Positions 56,515 through 64,000 of a stretch of 64,000 bases of DNA are shown here, in pieces. Source of the DNA: Planctomycetota bacterium (GTDB taxonomy: Bacteria > Planctomycetota > UBA1135 > GCA-002686595); contig JAJDEU010000013.1 of NCBI GenBank assembly GCA_029259635.1, forward strand, positions 434,001 to 498,000. The letters run 5' to 3'. Under the pieces are notes generated by a model, which made no database searches, was not told the DNA's origin, and was given only the letters and a program-made list of their open reading frames with translations. Each line of letters opens with the position of its first letter. Positions within the stretch are counted from its first letter, which is position 1. Made by a program: the position numbers and the translations under genes.

Positions 56515-57429
56515 ATGTTTCTCTCAACTGCACTTCTCTCTACCGCCATCCTCGTCGGATCCGGCGAAAGCACCTGCTCGGCCAGCAAAGTCGCTGCCGT
56601 CGCGCCGGCCGAAAAGACCATCGTCGAGACCGCCCTCGGGGCCGACACTTTCTCAACTCTCGTTACCGCATTGAAAGCCGCCGACCTTGTTGAGGCGCTC
56701 GGAGGAAACGGACCGTTCACGGTCTTCGCTCCGACTAACGAAGCGTTCGCCAAGCTGCCCAAAGAGCAACTCGCGAACCTGCTAAACCCCGACAACAGGG
56801 CACTTCTACAAGCGGTTCTGACCTACCACGTCGTCGCTGGAGACCTGTCGGCCAAAGCCGTCATGAGGACGAAGAACGTCTCGACCTTGAACGGCCAGCG
56901 CATCAACTTCGAGACGAGCGACGCAGGCGTTACCGTCGACGGAGCCTCCGTCATCCAGACGGATATTCGTTGTTCCAATGGCGTCATCCACGTGATCGAC
57001 TCGGTCATTCTTCCGAGCACTTTGGACATCGTTGAGACTGCCATTGAAGCCGGCTCGTTCAAGACCTTGGCCGCCGCGCTGGGAGCTGCCCAACTCGTGG
57101 AAGCGTTGAAGGGCGAGGGTCCGTTCACCGTATTCGCACCCACCGACGAAGCCTTCGCCGCATTGCCGGAAGGAACGGTCGCGAGCCTGCTCAATCCGGA
57201 TAACCGCGAGAAGCTCGCCGCGATCCTCACGTACCACGTCGTCTCCGGGCGCGTGTACTCAGAAGCCGTCGCCGCTGGTAATGAGTTCAAAACCCTCCAA
57301 GGCCAGAGCATCACGTCCCGCACGGAGGGCAAGCAAGTCCTCGTGAACGGCGCACGCATCGTGAAGGCCGACATCGAAACCGCCAATGGCGTGATCCACG
57401 TCATCGACGCGGTCATCCTGCCCGAGTAA
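56515..57429 (+). CDS. Secreted protein with two fasciclin (FAS1) domains
   Basis: The 304-residue protein is read from ATG 56515, giving a signal peptide (LSTALLSTAILVGSG...CSA); a longer frame upstream has no signal logic. Two tandem FAS1 repeats follow: the first from TIVETALGADTFSTLVTALK (about residue 38) to GVIHVIDSVILP, the second from DIVETAIEAGSFKTLAAALG (about residue 172) to GVIHVIDAVILPE. Each has GPFTVFAPTDEAF-like box 1 and LTYHVV box 2. FAS1 proteins mediate cell-surface adhesion or ligand binding. It sits directly upstream of a sigma/RskA pair. Confidence 0.93.
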   Translation: MFLSTALLSTAILVGSGESTCSASKVAAVAPAEKTIVETALGADTFSTLVTALKAADLVEALGGNGPFTVFAPTNEAFAKLPKEQLANLLNPDNRALLQAVLTYHVVAGDLSAKAVMRTKNVSTLNGQRINFETSDAGVTVDGASVIQTDIRCSNGVIHVIDSVILPSTLDIVETAIEAGSFKTLAAALGAAQLVEALKGEGPFTVFAPTDEAFAALPEGTVASLLNPDNREKLAAILTYHVVSGRVYSEAVAAGNEFKTLQGQSITSRTEGKQVLVNGARIVKADIETANGVIHVIDAVILPE

Positions 57430-57900
57430 TCGCTGCCGACGTCTCCTCCCCTCTCTGACGTCGGCCCTGTGAGGGAGCGCAGGATCTTTCCGCGCTCCCT
57501 CCTTTCTATTCTTGCGCATCCCGCGGCCGACCGCCCCTCTCCACTTCTCATCATGAATCGCTCGAGCAAACTTCCCCGCCGGACACGCCACGCCGTCCCG
57601 AACGGGACCGATCTCAAGATCTGCGTCGGCGTCCGCTCTCGGGCTCAGCGTGACGATCGCATCTCGGAGAGCCAGCCACGGCTGAGCGCCGCTCCCGCAA
57701 CGCAACCGGCGTTTGTGGACACGCAAAGTTCGTTGATCGCGCTGGGCTGGAAGTGACCGATCATGCTTTGCGCTCCGGTCCACGCTGCAATTCCAACAAG
57801 ACGCCAGTGGTCGATTGCGTTCACGGCGAGGGCGCACGATAATGTCCAGAGACCTGGGACCGGGATCGACAGAGGGAGCGACACGGTCGAACGGGTTCCG
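57430..57900. other. 471-base gap between fasciclin gene and sigma gene
   Basis: Contains the terminator at 57471-57501; the remaining 400 bases show no supported gene. Open frames on both strands are short and of implausible composition. It presumably carries the promoter for the sigma/anti-sigma pair, but no clear -35/-10 pair was called. Confidence 0.5.
57471..57501 (+). terminator. Rho-independent terminator of the fasciclin gene
   Basis: A perfect 10-bp stem GAGGGAGCGC (57471-57480) / GCGCTCCCTC (57492-57501) with an 11-base loop, followed by a pyrimidine-rich, T-containing run (CTTTCTATTCTT). It starts 42 bases after the stop codon. This is the best intrinsic terminator in the window. 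Confidence 0.85.
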
Positions 57901-58464
57901 ATGACCAAGCCGAGTCCGAATGGAGACAAGCTGCTTGTTCGAATCGCGAGCGGCGATGCGGACGCGGTGGGAAAGTGCCTGGAACGCTATGGGTCCATGG
58001 TCTGGTCACTCGTGAGCAAAGCCTGGAAGGATGCCGCGACGATCGAGGACCTAGTCCAGGAAATCTTCATCGACCTCTGGAAGAGCGCTGGACGCTTCGA
58101 TCCCGAGAAAGCCTCGGAGGCGACTTTCATCGCGACCATTGCCCGGCGCCGTGTGATCGACCGCCGAAGACGCGAAGGCCGCGCACCCGAACACGAGCTC
58201 ATCGAACAGAATGATTTCGGTCGAGAGGATACGGACCTTTCGAGCGTGGACCTGGAAGACGAGGCCCAGCTCGCTCGCGACGCTTTGGACGAATTGAAAC
58301 CGGACCAGAGACGCGTGATCCTCATGTCTGTCGTCGACGGTCTCACTCACCACGAGATCGCGACGACGACCGGCATCCCGCTCGGAACGGTAAAGAGTCA
58401 CATCCGGCGGGGCCTCGATCAGGCTGCGCAGAAGCTGCGTTCCGCGCGGGGTGAAGTTCAATGA
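57901..58464 (+). CDS. ECF sigma factor (SigK-like by context)
   Basis: The 187-residue sigma factor is read from ATG 57901; frames extending further upstream are not supported by composition. Region 2 has CLERYGSMVWSLVSKAW and TIEDLVQEIFIDLWKSAGRF, followed by ATFIATIARRRVIDRRRR. Region 4 has LKPDQRRVILMSVVDGLTHH and IATTTGIPLGTVKSHIRRGL (about residues 157-176). The next gene overlaps as ATGA and encodes an RskA-type anti-sigma factor. A fasciclin gene lies immediately upstream, the same association as mycobacterial sigK-rskA with the MPT70/MPT83 fasciclin proteins. Confidence 0.9.
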   Translation: MTKPSPNGDKLLVRIASGDADAVGKCLERYGSMVWSLVSKAWKDAATIEDLVQEIFIDLWKSAGRFDPEKASEATFIATIARRRVIDRRRREGRAPEHELIEQNDFGREDTDLSSVDLEDEAQLARDALDELKPDQRRVILMSVVDGLTHHEIATTTGIPLGTVKSHIRRGLDQAAQKLRSARGEVQ

Positions 58465-59240
58465 CTTCCACCTTCGCAGATTGGGACGAGCGCACTCTCG
58501 ACCTGGCCATCGACCGATTTACGGTCGGCTTGGATCGGCGCGACGGGGCGACTCTGGATCGATCGGCGGCAAGCGCTGATCTCCATGAGTTCGAAAACGC
58601 CCTGACCAGCATTCATCTGGCTTACCAGGGCGACGTGGAAGCTCCCCCCGCCGAATTCCTGAGCCGCCTCGAAAAAGAGGGCCGCCTGCACGTTGCGAAA
58701 TACTCGACTTCGTCAGAGCCGGAGCGCGCCACAATCGCGCCTTTCCCGTCTCGCGCGCTTGCGTACGCGGGCTGGCTTGTCGCAGCAGCTCTGCTCATGT
58801 CCGTCTTCCTGTTCGAACCGACCAGTAGCGCGAGCCCGGATGCTCGGCGCGCAGCCTTAATCGCCGAGACGATGGACCTGGTTCGCCTGGAATGGACCGG
58901 CACCGAGGATCCAGCCGCCACAAAGGTCAGCGGAGATGTCGTGTGGAACACCGACTTGCAAGAGGGCTACATGCGCTTCCGCAACCTCGCTCCCAACGTT
59001 CCGGAAGACAGTCAATACCAGCTCTGGATCTTCGATACGACGCGTGCGGACTGGGAAGCCAAACCGGTTGACGGTGGCGTGTTCGATATTCCGACGGACA
59101 GCAGGGGCAGCGACGTCGTCATTCCGATCCATGCGAAGCTCGACGTACGAGAGCCCGCTCTTTTCGCGGTGACGATCGAAGTCCCCGGCGGAGTCGTGGT
59201 CTCGGAACGCGAACACCTGATTCTCACAGCGGCGCTCTAA
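58461..59240 (+). CDS. RskA-type membrane anti-sigma factor
   Basis: The 259-residue protein has an N-terminal cytosolic part (about residues 1-95), one transmembrane helix (LAYAGWLVAAALLMSVFLF, about 96-115) and a periplasmic C-terminal domain. That domain has QYQLWIFDTTRADW, PVDGGVFDIP and FAVTIEVPGGVVVSEREH, the pattern of the RskA (anti-sigma-K, PF10099) extracytoplasmic domain. No zinc H-x3-C-x2-C motif is present. It is expected to hold the sigma factor at the membrane until a signal triggers proteolysis or release. Confidence 0.82.
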   Translation: MTSTFADWDERTLDLAIDRFTVGLDRRDGATLDRSAASADLHEFENALTSIHLAYQGDVEAPPAEFLSRLEKEGRLHVAKYSTSSEPERATIAPFPSRALAYAGWLVAAALLMSVFLFEPTSSASPDARRAALIAETMDLVRLEWTGTEDPAATKVSGDVVWNTDLQEGYMRFRNLAPNVPEDSQYQLWIFDTTRADWEAKPVDGGVFDIPTDSRGSDVVIPIHAKLDVREPALFAVTIEVPGGVVVSEREHLILTAAL

Positions 59241-59276
59241 CCGAGCGATTATGACCGAGTGACGCTGGCGAGTCGC

Positions 59277-60329
59277 CTAACCGCGCTCGACGAGCTCACG
59301 CCCCAAGCGCAGCGCATCTTTCGCGCCCGTCACGCAGGCATCCGCTCCAACCTGAGGCGTCGGTCCTTCGAATCCGTCGAAGCCGGGGCCACCGACAAGG
59401 ATTCGCTGGTCCTCGCGGAAGCTCCGCAAGGTCTGGACCGCTCGCGCCACCCCTGCCCTGTGAGTGTTGAGCGTGGCCCCGATCACGACCAGATCTGCAT
59501 GGAACTTTTGTGCCGCGAGCGACAGATCGACGGAGGGTGTATTGGCGCCCAAGAAAATCGTCCGCCAACCGTCGAGCTCGAAGAACGCGGCCAAAATGCG
59601 CAGTCCGAAGTCGTGCGCGTCCTCTTCGGCCATCGCGAGGACGACGGTCAGATCGTTGGGGCGAGGCGCAGGAGCCGCGAGCAAGATCTGCTCCAGCAAG
59701 CGCCCCGATGCATGCGTTGTGAAGTGCTCATCAGCAACATTCACTTCGCCCGTGTGCCACTTCCGCCCGGTCTCCCGTAGAGCCCGAGTTAGCACTCCAT
59801 CGAGCGCATCAGGAATGGACAGTCGGTTCTCCCGGATGGCACGGACCACTCCGTCGATCGCGCGTTTGCTCTCGCCTGCCAAAACATCGCTGAGATAGGC
59901 CGCAGTGATCTCGCCCACCGCATCATCCATCGCATCCGGCGGTTCGCCGACGACCGACTCCCGCTCGAGCTCGCGCGTGGCGGCCTGAAAGAACTCGGGC
60001 AAGGGAGCCCAGGCTTCGTCGGGCAAATGCTCCTCAAGGACCGCGCCTAGTTCTTTCAATCCGCTGCGCAAGAGCTGGGTCTCTTGACCTCGCGCGGCGA
60101 ACGCCTCGCGTGCCCAGCGCACTCTGGCCGCGAACTGCTCTCGTTCGCCATCGTCGACGGCCGCGGCCAGCTCCAACAGCAAGGTCAAGAGGTGCTGCTT
60201 CCAGGCACCAAAGTCTTCAACCGCTCCGCCCTCGTCACCGGATGACTCGACAATTCGACTCACCGCCATGCTGGCGAATCCGCTTGCGCTACTGCGCAGA
60301 AGGTTAGCTGTAAACCGAGTGGAGCCCAT
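59277..60329 (-). CDS. Cobalamin-binding sensor protein with CarH-type photoreceptor signature
   Basis: The 350-residue protein has a B12-binding region in the C-terminal half. The four-helix cap has RKWHTGEVNVADEHFTTH, which contains W191-x9-E201-H202, the signature of CarH/LitR adenosylcobalamin photoreceptors. The Rossmann part has EEDAHDFGLR (D237-x-H239-x-x-G242), the lower-ligand His motif, then VVIGATLNTHRAG and ILVGGPGFDGF. The first 130 residues contain two helix-rich segments but no recognisable MerR helix-turn-helix. ATG 60269 is an alternative start. It lies convergent to the sigma/anti-sigma pair. It could act like AerR-type stand-alone B12 sensors by binding a partner regulator. 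Confidence 0.82.
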   Translation of the reverse strand: MGSTRFTANLLRSSASGFASMAVSRIVESSGDEGGAVEDFGAWKQHLLTLLLELAAAVDDGEREQFAARVRWAREAFAARGQETQLLRSGLKELGAVLEEHLPDEAWAPLPEFFQAATRELERESVVGEPPDAMDDAVGEITAAYLSDVLAGESKRAIDGVVRAIRENRLSIPDALDGVLTRALRETGRKWHTGEVNVADEHFTTHASGRLLEQILLAAPAPRPNDLTVVLAMAEEDAHDFGLRILAAFFELDGWRTIFLGANTPSVDLSLAAQKFHADLVVIGATLNTHRAGVARAVQTLRSFREDQRILVGGPGFDGFEGPTPQVGADACVTGAKDALRLGRELVERG

Positions 60330-60558
60330 GGTGCCGCGGTCGAGCCATCAGTGTAGCGCCGAGCTCGCCCGATGGATAGCGACTCGCCAGCCGGTTGAGG
60401 CGGCGCCAATCATCCCGGCCGATCAGCGCTTGCCCTGCTCGAGCTCCTTATCCACCAGCAAACCTGCGAAGCGGGAGCTTCCTTGAATCGGTGTACTCGC
60501 TCACTCGGGCGCGAACACCCGTTCACCCGACTGCGTATCGACCTGCGGCGAAAGCCGG

Positions 60559-62469
60559 TCAAGCAAGCCTTGAGAGCACGATCAGCCGATCCGATTCGTC
60601 GAGAGTCCAGCGGCGCCCTCGATCCGGATTGAGCTCGATCTCGTTCGGCCCCGATATCATTCCGAGGGCAATCACGTTTCGCGAGAGACAAGCTCTTTGG
60701 ATCTCGGTGAAGGTGAAGCTCGCGCCGGAGATTGGGAACTCGACTGGAGAACGCAGTTCGATCTCCGATCCGCCCGCTCCGAAAAGCTCGTCGAAGACGG
60801 AGTTGAGTTCGGGCCGCAGAGTGATGTGCGCAAGCACGTGACTCAGCACGCGAGGTGTGACGAAACAGACATCGGGACTGCCCTCGAAGAGATGGGAGTT
60901 ATCCGGGTCGAGGAGCTCGACGAGGATCTCCGGTCGCGGGTCGCCCTTGAGTTTGGACTGCAGGAGCACGTGTCCCAGAATCGTGCGCGCATCCGCTTCT
61001 TCAGGCGACGACATGTAGTCGCTGGCGAGGAAAACGATGTTGTCGTAGAGCTTCAGGTCGAGCTGGTCGAGGTCGCTCTCGACTGAATAGTCGCCCTCGA
61101 CGTGATGAATCTTCACGCGTTCGAGCGGGCCGACTCGCTCGAGCCAGCGCTCGCGCTCCAACGCCGGAACGCGCGACATGATGGTCAGCTCGATAGCGCC
61201 GACGCCGGACTCATCGAGCTCCGCCGCGAGCGGGCCGAGCTTGTAGCTCCACCCCAACGCGAGAATGCGACGTCCCGCCTCCATCCCCTCGACCGCCAGC
61301 CTCTCGCCGACCTCGACTGCGCTCGGCTGAGGGCGAGCCGAGCTCGGAACGCAGTCGTCGAAACTCTTCGCCAAAAACACGATGAGGTCATCGCGCTTGA
61401 GCTTAACCGCCGTGGTCGGGTCGAGGTCGGTCGTGAAGTTTTCCCCGTCGTGAGGGACATGTCCCAGCACGATCGCCTGCGGAAACGCTTCGAAGAGTTC
61501 CTGCGGAACCATCCCTTCGAGCTGTGGAAAACCGCGGACGTAGATCGAGTTCAATCGCCCGTGCGAGAGGAGATCGAGCAGGATCGGACCCAGTCCAGGG
61601 TGACGGACGCTCTGCGACAAAAGGCGACCAGCCACGTGGTTGCTCGCGATGATCTCGAACCTCCGATCGACCGCCGCACGCATGAGCGGAACCTTCTGAG
61701 TGTCGCTGATCTCCGCCACGACGTACGGCCGCGATTCGAGTTCACCCGAACGCAGGATGCGATTGACGGTCAAGAGCGTGCGGATCACTCGCGCGTCGGC
61801 AAAACCCGAATCCCCCGTTGCAAAGTCCGCGCCCGGGACGAGTACTGCCGAAGCGCGCTTCAAATCCAGACGCGCGAGATCATCGGGCTGGAGCGACGAA
61901 CCCGAACGCAAGAACACCTGGCTCTCGTTCCACTGCGCTCCGAGGTAGTCGCGCAGATCGCGTCGCAGCTCCGAGTCCACTTTCTCCGCCAGGATGACGA
62001 CTCGCAACTTGCGCGCTTGACGCCGCGTGAGAAAGCGTTCCAGTCGACCGCGTGCGTCCAGCAGTCGAAGCACGATCTCGGGTGTCCGGTTCGTCCAGCC
62101 CAGAATCACGACGTGCTCCTTCATCGAGATGGGAGTCAGGCCGCTCTCGAGCTTGCGCAGAGTTCCGGAGAGCCACTGCGTCATGATCGCGATCAGCGAT
62201 CCCATGAAGATCACGTAGCCGAGGATCGTGACAACGGTGGACACAACCCGCAGGATCACGCCCTCGTCGTCGCCCAAATATCCCGGGTCGGTGAGTCGCA
62301 GAAACGCCCACCAGATCGCCTCGCCAGGAGCCGCAAACGTCGAAGTCGCGAGCCACGCAACGAGACCGCCGCCGGTCGCAACGAGCACGACCAGGCTTGC
62401 CATCAAGAGCAACTGATAGAGGATCCCCTTTTGGATCCAGCGTTCGAGGAAGAAGCGCAAGGGCGTCAT
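60559..62469 (-). CDS. CASTOR/POLLUX-like ion channel with RCK-type domains
   Basis: The 636-residue protein has two N-terminal helices around a pore-like segment (AIWWAFLRLTDPGYLGDDEG, about residues 50-69), then LRVVSTVVTILGYVIFMGSLIAIMTQWL. A long cytosolic part follows with two Rossmann-type (TrkA-N/RCK) halves: HVVILGWTNRTPEIVLRLL (about 118-136) and RILALGWSYKLGPLAAEL (about 398-415), and IVFLASDYMSSPEEADART. The match to CASTOR/POLLUX/DMI1-type channels is good in arrangement and sequence. It probably conducts K+ or Ca2+ under ligand control. Confidence 0.8.
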   Translation of the reverse strand: MTPLRFFLERWIQKGILYQLLLMASLVVLVATGGGLVAWLATSTFAAPGEAIWWAFLRLTDPGYLGDDEGVILRVVSTVVTILGYVIFMGSLIAIMTQWLSGTLRKLESGLTPISMKEHVVILGWTNRTPEIVLRLLDARGRLERFLTRRQARKLRVVILAEKVDSELRRDLRDYLGAQWNESQVFLRSGSSLQPDDLARLDLKRASAVLVPGADFATGDSGFADARVIRTLLTVNRILRSGELESRPYVVAEISDTQKVPLMRAAVDRRFEIIASNHVAGRLLSQSVRHPGLGPILLDLLSHGRLNSIYVRGFPQLEGMVPQELFEAFPQAIVLGHVPHDGENFTTDLDPTTAVKLKRDDLIVFLAKSFDDCVPSSARPQPSAVEVGERLAVEGMEAGRRILALGWSYKLGPLAAELDESGVGAIELTIMSRVPALERERWLERVGPLERVKIHHVEGDYSVESDLDQLDLKLYDNIVFLASDYMSSPEEADARTILGHVLLQSKLKGDPRPEILVELLDPDNSHLFEGSPDVCFVTPRVLSHVLAHITLRPELNSVFDELFGAGGSEIELRSPVEFPISGASFTFTEIQRACLSRNVIALGMISGPNEIELNPDRGRRWTLDESDRLIVLSRLA

Positions 62470-62520
62470 GCTACGAACTCCAGTTAGCCGGTGATACGGA
62501 TACGTGGAGACCTCGACGAC

Positions 62521-63396
62521 TCAGCGCGCGTCGGGGCCAGCTGCGGACTTCGTGACATGGACCGGCAGGGGCCCGGTCGCCAACCCGGCATAGAGCGTGC
62601 GATGCGGGAAGGGAATCTCGATGCCCTCCTCGTCGAACCGCGACTTGACGGTCGCGGCGACCGTATTACGCAGCTCCAGGTAGTTTTCCTTGGTAGCCCA
62701 AATCGAGAACTGGAGGTTGACCGAGGAATCCCCGAATCCCTGAAAAATGATCAGGGGAGCGGGCTCCTCGAGGCACAGCGGATTCTTGTCCGCGATTCCG
62801 AGCAGGACCTCGCGGACGCGCTCGATGTCCTCTTTATAGGCGACGCCGACCTGCAGGTCGTAGCGCCGGATGGGGAAGCGTGAGAGCGTGCGCACCTCGG
62901 TTTTGATGACGGTTTCGTTCGGAATGCGAACGAAGATGTTGTCGAAGGTCCGCAGGTTGATGGAGAGCAGGTCAATTGAGAGGACCTCGCCCGTCGTGCC
63001 TCCGATCTGAACAATATCGCCGACCGAGAACGGGCGCTCACCCAAGAGGAAGAGACCGCTGATAATGTTCGAAGCAGAGGTTTGAGAGGCGAAGCCCAGC
63101 GCGACGGTGAGAAGACCCGCTGCGCCCAAGAGAACCGTCAAACTGAAATTCAGCTGATGAAGGGCCAACGCCAGCGTCGCGAGGATTCCCAGATAGAACA
63201 AGCCTCGCTGGAGCAGCATGCTCGACTGTTTACCGAGCGGCTCACTCGTAAAGCTGCCGACCTTCCTCGATACGAGGCGCGAAAGTACGAAGCCCAAGAT
63301 CAGCACGACGGCGGCCTCGAACCAATCGAGCGCCGTGACCTGTTCGTACCACAGCATCGGCGGCGCCGTCTTCTCGAGCTCTTCGACGAGGGTCAT
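62521..63396 (-). CDS. Small-conductance mechanosensitive (MscS-family) channel
   Basis: The 291-residue protein has three transmembrane helices (about residues 25-45, 60-80 and 85-120), the third ending in a pore helix rich in Gly and Ala (LLGAAGLLTVALGFASQTSASNI). The beta domain follows with GERPFSVGDIVQIGGTTGEV and NLRTFDNIFVRIPNETVIKT, then FPIRRYDLQVGVAYKEDIERV. These are the standard MscS landmarks. It relieves turgor on osmotic downshift. It lies between the POLLUX-like channel and a DUF432-like gene. Confidence 0.92.
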   Translation of the reverse strand: MTLVEELEKTAPPMLWYEQVTALDWFEAAVVLILGFVLSRLVSRKVGSFTSEPLGKQSSMLLQRGLFYLGILATLALALHQLNFSLTVLLGAAGLLTVALGFASQTSASNIISGLFLLGERPFSVGDIVQIGGTTGEVLSIDLLSINLRTFDNIFVRIPNETVIKTEVRTLSRFPIRRYDLQVGVAYKEDIERVREVLLGIADKNPLCLEEPAPLIIFQGFGDSSVNLQFSIWATKENYLELRNTVAATVKSRFDEEGIEIPFPHRTLYAGLATGPLPVHVTKSAAGPDAR

Positions 63397-63402
63397 GGTC
63401 GT

Positions 63403-64000
63403 TTAGTATCCGCTCTCGAACAGTCCGCCAAAGACGAGCGATGCGAAGCTTCGTCCCTGTGAATCACGAGGCGCAGACACCGTCTTCGCCTTCCCGGCCA
63501 TGCGAGGCGGCCCCTTGCCGAGCGACACCTCCGAGAGATCTCCATCGTCGTCGTACCGGACCGTGACGTGCTCCGTCCAGAGCAAGCCCGTTGGCGACAC
63601 GAAGAGCGACAGTTGCGGCGCGGGTAAGGAGAACCGCTCGAGGGCAAGATTCGACTCCGAAGCATTCTTGACCTCGATACAGCTCACCGCTCGATGGGGC
63701 AGCACCGACAAATCTTCGAGCCGGCGGCGCAGGCGTGTTCTCAGGGCGTAGCTCAACACGCCGCGCGTATTCGAGCCGAACCAAGTATCGGACGGGCGAG
63801 TACACGCGACTTCTGCGAGGTCGACCTTACCCGCGCGCAATCGAATCCAGAGCGGCGTGCTGACGAACAGCTCGATGGACTGACCCGGAGGCACGAAAAA
63901 GGGAACCGCTGGGCGGGCGACGATCGGTCGATCGGCCAGTGCGGGTACCAACTCAATCGCGCCTTCGGTGCGTCCATATCCAAAGCGCGCGAGCTCTTCG
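63403..64000 (-). CDS. DUF432-like protein, 5' end off the window
   Basis: The minus-strand frame runs from the right edge to a stop at 63403, giving at least 199 residues. At the edge the frame reads EELARFGYGRTEGAIELVPALA, consistent with a real coding region continuing upstream rather than a start at 63951 (TTG). A beta-rich body includes FFVPPGQSIELFVSTPLWIRL, SDTWFGSNTRGVLSYALRTR and LFVSPTGLLWTEHVTVRY. Layout and neighbourhood next to MscS and a POLLUX-like channel fit DUF432. The call is moderately sure and needs the missing N-terminus. Confidence 0.6.
   Translation of the reverse strand, partial: EELARFGYGRTEGAIELVPALADRPIVARPAVPFFVPPGQSIELFVSTPLWIRLRAGKVDLAEVACTRPSDTWFGSNTRGVLSYALRTRLRRRLEDLSVLPHRAVSCIEVKNASESNLALERFSLPAPQLSLFVSPTGLLWTEHVTVRYDDDGDLSEVSLGKGPPRMAGKAKTVSAPRDSQGRSFASLVFGGLFESGY

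Overview
The window comes from a high-GC, Gram-negative (diderm) bacterium: it encodes several lipobox lipoproteins, a tripartite RND efflux system and outer-membrane TolC-type channel, and a secretin-like protein. The phylum cannot be fixed from this sequence. A TIGR02996-type leader in front of leucine-rich repeats, sulfatase-fold proteins ending near a GLGYL-like tail, many ECF sigma factors and an arylsulfotransferase-like lipoprotein lean towards Planctomycetota, Myxococcota or a similar lineage (inference, low confidence). An oxygen-sensitive benzoyl-CoA reductase beside an oxygen-requiring acyl desaturase, a photolyase and light/oxidative-stress type genes suggests a facultative anaerobe.

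Layout. 1-2.2 kb: an arylsulfotransferase-family lipoprotein (cut by the left edge) and a methyltransferase. 2.3-9.2 kb: a heavy-metal type RND efflux operon (His-rich small protein, adaptor, pump, outer-membrane channel). 9.2-12.8 kb: an ECF sigma / membrane anti-sigma / secretin-like protein cassette and an aspartyl-protease-like protein. 12.9-22.7 kb: a tightly coupled minus-strand operon for ATP-dependent anaerobic benzoyl-CoA degradation, had-oah-GNAT-dch-bcrC-bcrB-bcrA-bcrD-SDR-GNAT-Rrf2, with a divergent ASCH-domain gene. 23.3-30 kb: two head-to-head sulfatase-fold proteins whose nucleophile position is Thr, a sigma factor with a Cys-containing tail and an LRR protein. 30.1-37.7 kb: a glycan/envelope region (CPBP-type membrane protein, glycosyltransferases, PAP2 phosphatase, NDP-sugar epimerase, DegT aminotransferase). 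37.9-41.6 kb: secreted or lipid-anchored hydrolases and small proteins. 41.6-60.3 kb: a probable light/singlet-oxygen response locus. 60.5-64 kb: a CASTOR/POLLUX-like channel, an MscS channel and a DUF432-like protein cut by the right edge.

How the genes work together. In the bcr operon benzoyl-CoA is dearomatised by BcrABCD, hydrated by Dch, oxidised by Had and ring-opened by Oah. The SDR may act on a 3-hydroxyacyl-CoA after ring opening, and an Fe-S type Rrf2 regulator closes the operon. No ferredoxin, benzoate-CoA ligase or ferredoxin-reducing enzyme is in the window. In the 41.6-60.3 kb locus, class II photolyase, TudS-DUF1722, a DUF2867 SDR, DUF2878, two cyclopropane-synthase paralogues, DUF1365, a FAD amine-oxidase-like enzyme, an acyl desaturase and a DUF1295 reductase lie beside an ECF sigma / RskA-type anti-sigma pair, a two-domain fasciclin protein and a stand-alone cobalamin-binding protein that keeps the CarH photoreceptor signature W-x9-EH and the D-x-H-x-x-G cobalamin motif but has no recognisable MerR DNA-binding domain. 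This is the most interesting candidate system in the window. No tRNA, rRNA, CRISPR array, transposase or integrase was recognised.
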